From Anaerolineaceae bacterium (GTDB taxonomy: Bacteria > Chloroflexota > Anaerolineae > Anaerolineales > Anaerolineaceae), in assembly GCA_018056725.1 (NCBI GenBank), contig JAGPFF010000014.1, forward strand, positions 1 through 47,081: DNA of 47,081 bases. Reading direction: 5' to 3'. How positions within the stretch are numbered: the stretch's first letter is position 1; every line of letters starts with the position of its first letter. Both the position numbers and the translations under genes were made by a program. The notes under the pieces are model-generated. The model saw nothing but the letters and a program-made list of their open reading frames with translations. It did not search any database and had not been told where the DNA came from. Shown one piece after another: positions 35,649 through 43,001 of the stretch.

Positions 35649-36809
35649 TTATATCTTGCGCACAAAGCGCTCGATACGTTCGAGGGCTTCTTCGATCAAC
35701 TCATAACTGGTGGCATAGGAGCAGCGCGCAAAGCCTTCACCGCCCACACCAAAGGAATTGCCTGGCACCATGGCTACGCGTTGGTCTTGCAGCAGGCGGT
35801 TGCAGAAGGTCTCATCATCCAGACCTGTGGCGCTCACTTTGGGGAAGGCATAGAAAGCGCCTTTAGGTTCAAAGGTGGGCAGACCAATCTGATTCAACCC
35901 ATTAACGATCAACTTGCGACGGCGATCATATTCCGCCAACATTTGCTGAACATAGGAGTCACCTTTTTGAATCGCCTCAAGAGCAGCGTATTGTGACATC
36001 GTTGGAGCTGACATCACCATATACTGATGGACGCGCAACAAACCTTTGATCAAGTCCTCGGGTCCGGCAGCATAACCAATCCGCCAGCCGGTCATGGCAT
36101 AATCTTTTGAAAATCCGCCCAGCAGCAGCGTACGGTCATGCATACCCGGCAGCATCGGAAAACATGTGTGTTTCACCCCATAAACCAGGCGGTCATAGAT
36201 TTCATCAGAGATCACGATCAGGTCATGTTCTTCCGCCATTTTGGCTATCTTGAGCAGGTTGTCGCGGCTGGCTACTGCGCCGGTGGGGTTATTAGGGAAG
36301 CCAATTAAGATCGCTTTGGTTCGCGGTGTAATGGCAGCCCGAATTTCCTCAGGATCAAAATCAAAATTATTCTCCATGCGGCTGGGAACTTCCACCGCCA
36401 CGCCTCCAGCCATGATGACTGCCGCCTGATAAGCGACGAAGCACGGCGTGGGGATGATCACCTCATCTCCCGGATTGAGCAGGGCAATCGCCGCAAGGTT
36501 GAGTGCCTCAGAACCGCCCACGGTAATAAGAATTTCAGTTTCGGGGTTGTAATGCAAACCGTAAAGTTGGGTGAAGTGATCAGCAAGGGCACGACGTAAT
36601 TCGATGATGCCAAAATTGGATGTGTAATGGGTCTCACCACGTTCCAGTGAACGGATGCCCGCCTGAACGATAGGTTCCGGGGTGGTAAAATCTGGCTCGC
36701 CGATCCCCAGTGAAATGACATCTTTCATTGTTGCGGCGATATCAAAAAACTTCCTGATCCCTGAGGGTTTCAATCCTGCTATCCGGCGGGAAATGTAACG
36801 GTCACTCAT
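35649..36809 (-). CDS. Class I/II PLP aminotransferase
   Basis: A 386-residue fold-type I aminotransferase, closest in pattern to the PatA/AspC-like subgroup Igamma. SLGIGEPDF, the FPNNPTG asparagine region (171-177), SDEIYDRLVY and the PLP lysine K235 in GGFSKDYAMTGWRIGY are intact. Amino donor unknown; an aspartate or aromatic aminotransferase is likely. The ATG overlaps the stop of the 82-residue gene (ATGA), so the two are translationally coupled. Confidence 0.88.
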   Translation of the reverse strand: MSDRYISRRIAGLKPSGIRKFFDIAATMKDVISLGIGEPDFTTPEPIVQAGIRSLERGETHYTSNFGIIELRRALADHFTQLYGLHYNPETEILITVGGSEALNLAAIALLNPGDEVIIPTPCFVAYQAAVIMAGGVAVEVPSRMENNFDFDPEEIRAAITPRTKAILIGFPNNPTGAVASRDNLLKIAKMAEEHDLIVISDEIYDRLVYGVKHTCFPMLPGMHDRTLLLGGFSKDYAMTGWRIGYAAGPEDLIKGLLRVHQYMVMSAPTMSQYAALEAIQKGDSYVQQMLAEYDRRRKLIVNGLNQIGLPTFEPKGAFYAFPKVSATGLDDETFCNRLLQDQRVAMVPGNSFGVGGEGFARCSYATSYELIEEALERIERFVRKI

Positions 36810-37054
36810 TGATTCTCCTTATTCGGTTTAATGCCAGGTTCTCCAACTGGAATCACCTGCCAGTTGTCGAGCGCTGGGTCGTACTCCAGCCATAACTCAT
36901 TGCTTTCTTCACAAATCACCCGGTAGCGTTTACCTGTGGGTGTGTGCATTTCTTCCAAAACTTCTCTCACCGGCTGCCAGTGATCCTGATACCAGACCTC
37001 CAGCGGTTGACCGGGGTAGGCATGGCTTGCGCGGCAGCGCACCAGATCTTTCAT
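36806..37054 (-). CDS. Small protein of unknown function between NTase and aminotransferase
   Basis: An 82-residue protein with no recognised family. It is polar and soluble, with aromatic residues spaced through a likely beta-rich body (VWYQDHWQPVREVLEE, KRYRVICEESNELWLEYD, NWQVIPVGEPG). It overlaps both neighbours by 4 bp (ATGA at each end), so it is cotranslated with a nucleotidyltransferase upstream and an aminotransferase downstream. AAGGG lies just before the ATG. That tight packing supports it as a real gene. Confidence 0.65.
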   Translation of the reverse strand: MKDLVRCRASHAYPGQPLEVWYQDHWQPVREVLEEMHTPTGKRYRVICEESNELWLEYDPALDNWQVIPVGEPGIKPNKENQ

Positions 37055-38064
37055 CCCTTCACGCTCGTGTTGTCGCCAAGGTTCAAACGGGCAACCTTTC
37101 CGGAAATTGAGGTGTCCCGTCCGATCAGCGAACCCTCGGCGATGATGTTTTCCAGCAGGGCGCGTTCATCCACGATCGAATCGCGGAGGATCACATTCTT
37201 CAACCTGGCGCCTTTGCCAACGGAGACGTGCGGACCAATCACGGCGCTTTCAATCTGTGCGGAGGGATGAATATACACCGGAGGGAGAATGGCTACCCCT
37301 TGAGGCAAAACAGTTTGTTCACCGCCAGGTTTACCATGATCCAGATAATAACGGTTGGTTTCGAGTAAGGCTTCGGGGATGCCGGCATCCAGCCAGGTGG
37401 CTGTCTGCTCCAGGCGCATCCGTCCGCCATTTGCGATGAAAATATTGATCGCGTCCGTCAGGAAAAATTCACCCTTCAAACTCTTCCCCTGGCGCATCTG
37501 TTCCTCGATCGCTGTCAGAAGTTGGCTTGATTCTTTGAAATAATAGAATCCAACTACTACCAAATTGTTTTGAAGGTCCGTGGGTTTTTCCACCAACCGG
37601 GTGGCAATACCCCGGGCGTCGGTTTCGATCACCCCAAAGCGGCGCGGGTCTTCCATTGGCTTAACCCAGGCGACCCCATCCAACGGCTCGTTGGAAAGAA
37701 ATGCGAGGTCAGTTTCAATGAGCGTGTCAGAAAATGCGATTAATGTCGCCCCGTTTAGGAACTCACGCGCGCACCATAAAGCATGTGCCTGTCCGCGCAT
37801 TTCCTCCTGTACCACGAAATTTACTTTCTTTTCGGGGTGAGTTTCTCTCATATACTTTTGCATCAAGTCACCCTGGTTGGGGCTGATGATGAAAACGTAT
37901 TCCGCCAGATCGAGACCTGGAAGGGTATCAAACTGGTGAAGCGAATAATCCAGCACCGTCTGACCCGCCAGCGGAAGGAGCGGCTTTGGGCGGCTCCAGG
38001 TGAGCGGTCGCATGCGGGAACCAAGTCCAGCCATCGGAATGATGATTTTGAAAGGAGCGTTCAT
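37051..38064 (-). CDS. Sugar-phosphate nucleotidyltransferase
   Basis: A 337-residue NTP_transferase with a left-handed beta-helix tail. IIPMAGLGSRMRPLTWSRPK is the nucleotide-binding signature, PLLPLAG follows, and the C-terminal hexapeptide repeats (VYIHPSAQIESAVIGPHVSV onward, about 265-335) resemble GlmU or archaeal-type dTDP/UDP-sugar pyrophosphorylases. It activates a sugar-1-phosphate for cell-surface polymers; which sugar is unclear. GAGGAAAAG precedes the ATG. Confidence 0.85.
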   Translation of the reverse strand: MNAPFKIIIPMAGLGSRMRPLTWSRPKPLLPLAGQTVLDYSLHQFDTLPGLDLAEYVFIISPNQGDLMQKYMRETHPEKKVNFVVQEEMRGQAHALWCAREFLNGATLIAFSDTLIETDLAFLSNEPLDGVAWVKPMEDPRRFGVIETDARGIATRLVEKPTDLQNNLVVVGFYYFKESSQLLTAIEEQMRQGKSLKGEFFLTDAINIFIANGGRMRLEQTATWLDAGIPEALLETNRYYLDHGKPGGEQTVLPQGVAILPPVYIHPSAQIESAVIGPHVSVGKGARLKNVILRDSIVDERALLENIIAEGSLIGRDTSISGKVARLNLGDNTSVKG

Positions 38065-38193
38065 CTTTTCCTCATATCATCGAGATTATTTGAATGAAGG
38101 ATTAACTTTCACCTCTATCTTACCTTCCATTTTACACCGCTGGGGCGTTTTGGTCGATTGAGAAAGCACACCCAGCGAATGGACAGAACGCAC

Positions 38194-38219
38194 AAAAAAC
38201 CCTTCCGGGTACGGAAAGG
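38194..38219 (-). terminator. Intrinsic terminator of yccF
   Basis: Minus strand: CCTTTCCG pairs with CGGAAGGG (one G-U) across a 4-nt loop, then six T. 19 bp after the yccF stop. The rest of 38065-38238 holds nothing recognised. Confidence 0.8.
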
Positions 38220-38238
38220 CGGAAAGAGAAATTGCGGG

Positions 38239-38679
38239 TCAGATGCGCGCCAGCGTGGTCACGCATGGAACGCGGTTGAACATCCAAAAAGAAAGCGGGA
38301 AAGCCAACCCCAGGGTCAGCAGCGAAATCAACCATGCCAACAGCATCCATACCAGGCTGAACCAGAAACCGATCAATATGAAATAGAGCGCCCGCCACAG
38401 GAATGGGCGCTGTGGCAAAGACGCCTGCCGGACGACCGGTACGCCATTTTGGCTTTGAACAACCAGGTAAACCCGCGTCAGGCGCAGCGTCATTACTTGC
38501 GGTATTCGATTGATCATCGCCAAGCCCAGGGGCAGACCAATAATGGTCAGGTTGAAAAACCATGCCACCAAGACCCAGATCAACCCCAGCCACCAGCCAA
38601 CAAAAATGAACCACAGGATGCGGATCAGCAAGCCCGGGGAGGAAGGTGAAGATTCGACAAAAGTGTTTTGTGATGTCAT
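38239..38679 (-). CDS. yccF: YccF-domain membrane protein
   Basis: A 146-residue inner-membrane protein with two YccF (DUF307) repeats, each a pair of helices: ILWFIFVGWWLGLIWVLVAW with LTIIGLPLGLAMINR, and ALYFILIGFWFSLVWMLLAW with LTLGLAFPLSFWMFNR. Function unknown. GGAG 8 nt before the ATG at 38679 decides the start over the GTG at 38688. Confidence 0.88.
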   Translation of the reverse strand: MTSQNTFVESSPSSPGLLIRILWFIFVGWWLGLIWVLVAWFFNLTIIGLPLGLAMINRIPQVMTLRLTRVYLVVQSQNGVPVVRQASLPQRPFLWRALYFILIGFWFSLVWMLLAWLISLLTLGLAFPLSFWMFNRVPCVTTLARI

Positions 38680-38855
38680 ATGAATCACTCCATTAATATC
38701 TTATACGTAAAAATCGACGCAAGGGTGCGTTTTCTGTGGCTGAGGTTAATTAATTTCGAACAGATCTGGGAGAAGACTTCAAAATGGAAATCACAAAACT
38801 GACCAGGAAACATTACGATTAATATTGAAGCCCGGGTAGACTATATTGAGGATGA

Positions 38856-38884
38856 TTGTAAACGCTCCCTGCTTATGATATGAT
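38856..38884 (+). promoter_or_regulatory. Promoter of LytTR regulator gene
   Basis: TTGTAA (38856-38861) and TATGAT (38879-38884) with a 17-bp spacer, 35 nt before the GTG start. Confidence 0.65.
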
Positions 38885-38918
38885 TTTTATATTCACCTTG
38901 GTCAGGAGATCACTGGTA

Positions 38919-39632
38919 GTGATAAGAATAGCCGTTGTCGAAGATGAACCGCAACAGGTGGATCTTTTCTGCCATTTGCTAGAAAAGTATGAGAGTGATT
39001 TTCACATTAGTTTATGTGTTTCCTCTTTTTTGGAAGGTGATGAGTTTTTAGATAGATTCTCCCCTGGTGATTTTGATATCCTCCTCCTTGATATTCAAAT
39101 GCCACGAATAGATGGCATGACAGTGGCAAAAAAAGTGAGGCAGGTTGATGATCATATCCTTATCATCTTTATTACCAATATCGTCCAGTATGCGGTTCAA
39201 GGATATTCTGTCCGAGCCATGGATTTTATTGTAAAACCGTTGGTTTATCCCACTCTGGTAGAAAAAATGAATCGGGCTATCGAGCAATTGAATGAAAAAT
39301 CAACCAATTACGTATGTATTAAGACCTTGGCAGGTGTAAAAATTTTTGATCTGAAAGATATTGCTTGTGTCGAAATACTGGCCAGAAAACTTCTTATACA
39401 CACTCTTACCGAAACGTATCAATGTAATGAAACTCTGCAGCACATCGAAGAGAAGTTGAATGACGCCCGATTTTTTCGCTGCCACGCAGCATTTCTCGTC
39501 AATTTGCAACATATCAAACAAATTGAAAGCTCACAGGTTATCGTGGCGAATCGCAAGGTGCCAGTCAGCCGGTACAGGCATAAAGGTCTATTGGATGCTT
39601 TAACAAAATATCTAGGAAAAAACACTCCATAA
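38919..39632 (+). CDS. LytTR-family response regulator
   Basis: A 237-residue response regulator. The receiver domain has the acidic pair in VVEDEPQQ, phosphoacceptor D58 in ILLLDIQMP, and the conserved lysine in FIVKPL. The LytTR DNA-binding domain (about 135-235) includes FDLKDIACVEILARKLLIHT, FFRCHAAFLVNLQHIKQIE and VPVSRYRHKGLLDAL. The likely start is GTG at 38919 with AGGAG 10 nt upstream; the ATG at 38880 overlaps the promoter. Its natural partner is the AgrC-type kinase at the far end of this cluster. Base composition is AT-richer than flanking genes. Confidence 0.88.
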   Translation: MIRIAVVEDEPQQVDLFCHLLEKYESDFHISLCVSSFLEGDEFLDRFSPGDFDILLLDIQMPRIDGMTVAKKVRQVDDHILIIFITNIVQYAVQGYSVRAMDFIVKPLVYPTLVEKMNRAIEQLNEKSTNYVCIKTLAGVKIFDLKDIACVEILARKLLIHTLTETYQCNETLQHIEEKLNDARFFRCHAAFLVNLQHIKQIESSQVIVANRKVPVSRYRHKGLLDALTKYLGKNTP

Positions 39633-39683
39633 CATCTGTTCCTCTAGCCTGCTAGCTTTGACAAGTAGACGGTTTTTCCAGCC

Positions 39684-39703
39684 ATTTAATCAATCTATTA
39701 AAT
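39684..39703. repeat. Inverted repeat in promoter region of flavoprotein gene
   Basis: ATTTAAT and ATTAAAT, a perfect 7-bp dyad separated by CAATCT, 68 bp before the flavoprotein ATG. It may be an operator, possibly for the adjacent regulator, although LytTR sites are usually direct repeats. A TTGACA (39658) lies upstream, 21 bp from a TTTAAT inside the dyad, too far for a standard promoter without activation. Confidence 0.35.
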
Positions 39704-39771
39704 ATCTGAAAGATAATGCCATACACTTAATGGAGAGAATTATTACTAATTGAAATCTATAGGAGAGGAAA

Positions 39772-41739
39772 ATGGGTGAAAAAGCGAAGAAAGTTTCACG
39801 AAGAGATTTTCTAAAGGGAGCGAGTGCTGGAACAGTTGGTATTGCCAGTATCAGCTTCCTCGGTGCCTGTGCACCGCGGCAGCAAACAGTTGAACCGGGT
39901 ACCGAAAACCCAACCGCCACTGCAGTAGCTGGAGATGGAGAAACCATTATTCCTTCCTCCGGGCGAATCACCGGTTATTGCAGTCCAATTGATTGGCTTG
40001 GGAATCCCCCCATAATTGATGAGGCGGATATCACAGAAACCATCGAAACGGACGTGGTAATTGTAGGTGGTGGTCACTCAGGTTTACTGGCCACTTTAGG
40101 GGCTGTGGATGCTGGCGCCAACGTAGCGGTAATTGAAACCCAACCCTGGTCGGCATTTGTTGACCTTGAGGGAAGTGGGAACAACATGATGGGGTGGTAC
40201 GGGGAAGATATCGGGCATGTCAACTCAAAATGGTTACTTGATCAGGGATACGGTCCTTACAATACAGGCGAAATAGCCTATGAATTTGTGAAACGATCCA
40301 TGGGTCGTTGCGATCCTGATTTGGTTAGGCTTTACACCCAGAACTCCGGAGCAATGGTTGACCGAGAAATGGAAATTTACCGTTCCTACGAAGAAAGGAG
40401 AAAGAAAGAAGACGGTGCGGTGTTAACCAATAAAGATCTTCATGGACAAGATGGTGTAATCCATGATTATTCTGATATGTTGAGTTATCCGTTGGCGGTA
40501 AATCACCATCAGTATGACCCAAACACCGTTTATCCAATTATGGTTGGTGATTATAAAACCTGGCCTTGCAACATCCAGTTTTATGGTCACCAGGGTAACA
40601 ATATCGAATATTTCCTTAAATATATTCTTTATTATTGCCAAGACCATGGAGCGACCTGGTACTTCGAGCATACAGGGGTTGTACTCGTTCAAAATGACAA
40701 TGGTGATGTTACGGGAGTAATCGCCGAAGAGGTAAACAATCCAGGTAAATATAAGAAATTCACAGCAAAAAATGGCGTTGTTGTTGCTTGCGGCGATTTC
40801 AAAGGAAACCCGGAAATGGAATGGGCTTTGTTGAATGAGCAGATGGAGCTGCATGAACGCAGCGGCGGAACCGTAGATGACTGGGCGTATGGTGGAACAC
40901 GCAATGGCTCCGGGCAAAAAATGATGTGTTGGGCAGGTGGCATGATGCAGGCCGGACATAGGGGTTCCATGGCGTTCGGTGGAGGTCCAAGCGGGCCTTG
41001 GGGGTCAGCCCCATATTTGCAGCTGGATGCACGCGGAAAACGGTTCTACAACGAGGCAGGTGTTCCAAACGCAGGAGCCATTTGTGCTCGCGCCTATCCT
41101 GGACCAAATTGCTATGTGACTGATAAAAAAGTTTTTGACACCCTGTACCAAAACGGTCTTGATCATGGATCTGGCAACTTCGGTTGGACTGAAATGGTGG
41201 ATGCATTCAAGGAGAGTTTTGCAGCTTTAGAGCCCGGAAACCCGGAAGGCGGACAAGTTTCAGGTATGTTCGTAGCTGAATCGCTGGCATACATGAAGAG
41301 CACAGTTTATTGTGCCAATACACTTGATGAGCTAGCTGATTTTCTAGGTTTCACCGGTGAAGCGAAACAGAATTTTCTGGATTCCATAGCACATTACAAC
41401 GAACTTTGTGCTTCCGAAGCTGGCGATACGGATTATGGTAAAGATAAAAAACTCATGATTCCGGTCAATGAGGCGCCTTTCTACGGTGGCAAGGGCAGAG
41501 ATTTCTCGATGGCGCAGAGTATTAGGCTCGTCACTATGGCAGGTGTCATATCGGACGCTGATTTTCATGTGTGCCAAAATGGTGATAAGTCCAAACCGAT
41601 TAAAGGGCTATACACATGTGGTAACTGCCTGGGTGGTCGATATGGCGCTGGCTATGTCACCCCAATGGCAGGTAATTCCGTTGGGATGGCTCAGACTCAT
41701 GGCTGGCTTGCCGGGAAGAATGCCGCCCAGGGTATATAA
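39772..41739 (+). CDS. Tat-exported FAD-dependent reductase (fumarate reductase flavoprotein family)
   Basis: A 655-residue flavoprotein exported through Tat: SRRDFLKG at 9-16, hydrophobic core, and a lipobox-like FLGAC (C33), so probably a membrane-tethered lipoprotein outside the cytoplasmic membrane. The FAD Rossmann motif DVVIVGGGHSG is at 94-104, and the FAD_binding_2 C-terminus shows TCGNCLGGRYGAGYV. There is no CxxCH heme motif and no FMN-bind domain, so electrons must come from a separate donor not encoded here. Relatives reduce activated C=C bonds (fumarate, urocanate, cinnamate) or other organic acceptors in anaerobic respiration; the substrate is unknown. GGAGAGG precedes the ATG. 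Confidence 0.87.
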   Translation: MGEKAKKVSRRDFLKGASAGTVGIASISFLGACAPRQQTVEPGTENPTATAVAGDGETIIPSSGRITGYCSPIDWLGNPPIIDEADITETIETDVVIVGGGHSGLLATLGAVDAGANVAVIETQPWSAFVDLEGSGNNMMGWYGEDIGHVNSKWLLDQGYGPYNTGEIAYEFVKRSMGRCDPDLVRLYTQNSGAMVDREMEIYRSYEERRKKEDGAVLTNKDLHGQDGVIHDYSDMLSYPLAVNHHQYDPNTVYPIMVGDYKTWPCNIQFYGHQGNNIEYFLKYILYYCQDHGATWYFEHTGVVLVQNDNGDVTGVIAEEVNNPGKYKKFTAKNGVVVACGDFKGNPEMEWALLNEQMELHERSGGTVDDWAYGGTRNGSGQKMMCWAGGMMQAGHRGSMAFGGGPSGPWGSAPYLQLDARGKRFYNEAGVPNAGAICARAYPGPNCYVTDKKVFDTLYQNGLDHGSGNFGWTEMVDAFKESFAALEPGNPEGGQVSGMFVAESLAYMKSTVYCANTLDELADFLGFTGEAKQNFLDSIAHYNELCASEAGDTDYGKDKKLMIPVNEAPFYGGKGRDFSMAQSIRLVTMAGVISDADFHVCQNGDKSKPIKGLYTCGNCLGGRYGAGYVTPMAGNSVGMAQTHGWLAGKNAAQGI

Positions 41740-41766
41740 ATCCTCCCGCTAATTGAATTCTAAACA

Positions 41767-41801
41767 AGTGGCGCGTTCAAGTGGACGCGCCACTGTATAA
41801 T
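41767..41801. promoter_or_regulatory. Perfect palindrome abutting a -10 box
   Basis: AGTGGCGCGT (41767-41776) and ACGCGCCACT (41785-41794) form a perfect 10-bp dyad with an 8-nt spacer, followed 1 bp later by TATAAT (41796-41801). There is no T-run, so it is not a standard terminator. It looks like an operator over the -35 region of a promoter for the downstream pair, or an RNA hairpin that partly separates them from the flavoprotein. Confidence 0.5.
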
Positions 41802-41866
41802 AAACGATCAACGAGGCAGGTTACACCTCCCCCTCCAAAATTAACAAAGGAGAGACAAAATTCGCA

Positions 41867-42997
41867 GTGAGTTTACAAGAGTACAACCCAAATGATATTT
41901 CGGTTTATATCCATATCCCTTTTTGCATCAAGATCCGCCGTGGTGAAAATACGCTTTTGGTAGATTCAACCCGTGAAATCCGCAACGATTATTTGGAAGC
42001 TCTTGAACGAGAATTGATGTCTGCGGGTGATATATTAGCCAACCGCAGGATTGTGAGTATTCATATCGGGGGAGGGATTGCCACCACAGTTTCCCCAGAC
42101 CGTTTGGCGAGAATGATGATCAGGTTCAAGCGGGCATATTCAATCGCACCCCGGGCAGAAATTTCGATCACAGCTGCCCCACAAACTTTGGTCACGCCCT
42201 GTCTCTCAAGTCTCAACATGTTTAACATCAATCGGATCAGTATGGTGGCTTATTCTCCAGTGGACTCGCTACTACAAACAATCGATGCCTCCCACCGGCT
42301 TTCGGATATCGAAACCGGATCAGCCATGCTGGTCAAGTTTGGTTTTCAGGATATTGACACCTTGCTTTTGTATGGAATCCCTGGTCAAACCTTGACAACA
42401 CTCCGAAACACCCTGCTGGCATTTTCATCTGTAAAAGGATTTCATCACATCACTCTTAAACCCTATGAGCTCTCCAACCAGTCCGGAGTGAGACGCGAAG
42501 AGCGAGACGAGCAATACCGGCATGCAGTGGAGGTTCTGAAATCCCGCGGTTTGATTCAGTACACAACTGATAGCTTTGCTACAAAGACGAATCAAAATCA
42601 GAATCTCCTTCAGGAACTTCTTGGAGTCGAACGTATCGGTTTTGGGCTGGGCGCGCGGTCTTTTGTTGATGGGTATATTTACCAAAATACGATTAACTTT
42701 TATGACTATCTTAAAAATTCCGGCAATTTCTCCGAATTGATTACCAATGTAACAAAACTCCGTAAAAAGGATAAGATCAAACGGTTTATCGCACACCGGT
42801 TACAACTCGTGGACGGATTTAGCGAGGAGGAGTTTACGCAGACTTTCAATAATCCACCAGAAAAGCTCATACCACAGATATTGGCCAAATTAGAAAAACA
42901 GGAATTAATTGAGTCAACGGAAAGGCGGATCAAACCCACTTTTGCAGGATTAATGCATTCCGATGAAATGATAACTAGCGTGCTAGAGGAAGAATAA
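41867..42997 (+). CDS. HemW/HemN-like radical SAM homologue lacking the cluster cysteines
   Basis: A 376-residue protein aligning with HemW (heme-binding radical SAM, formerly annotated coproporphyrinogen oxidase-like). The N-terminus ISVYIHIPFC matches the family, but the CxxxCxxC motif reads C20-IKI-R24-RG-E27: only the first cysteine remains. GGGTP is GGGIA (68-72). Later family landmarks persist: YGIPGQTLTTLRNTL, LKPYELS, GFGLGARSFVDGYIYQN, and the C-terminal winged-helix HemN_C region. Spacing is normal and the frame intact, so this is substitution, not a frameshift. It cannot hold a canonical [4Fe-4S]. Start GTG 41867; GGAG is 14 nt upstream, rather far. The kinase follows after 4 bp. 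Confidence 0.82.
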   Translation: MSLQEYNPNDISVYIHIPFCIKIRRGENTLLVDSTREIRNDYLEALERELMSAGDILANRRIVSIHIGGGIATTVSPDRLARMMIRFKRAYSIAPRAEISITAAPQTLVTPCLSSLNMFNINRISMVAYSPVDSLLQTIDASHRLSDIETGSAMLVKFGFQDIDTLLLYGIPGQTLTTLRNTLLAFSSVKGFHHITLKPYELSNQSGVRREERDEQYRHAVEVLKSRGLIQYTTDSFATKTNQNQNLLQELLGVERIGFGLGARSFVDGYIYQNTINFYDYLKNSGNFSELITNVTKLRKKDKIKRFIAHRLQLVDGFSEEEFTQTFNNPPEKLIPQILAKLEKQELIESTERRIKPTFAGLMHSDEMITSVLEEE

Positions 42998-43001
42998 CCG
43001 A

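Noticed and set aside
39658..39690. Ordinary sigma-70 promoter for the flavoprotein gene
   Set aside because: The spacer between TTGACA and TTTAAT is 21 bp; kept only as a possible activated promoter.
41767..41794. Rho-independent terminator after the flavoprotein
   Set aside because: The hairpin is strong, but the following bases are GTATAATAAACG with no T-run on either strand.
41867..42997. HemW-like gene as a frameshifted pseudogene
   Set aside because: The frame is continuous over 376 codons, the residues after the missing cysteines keep family spacing, and the C-terminal domain is complete.
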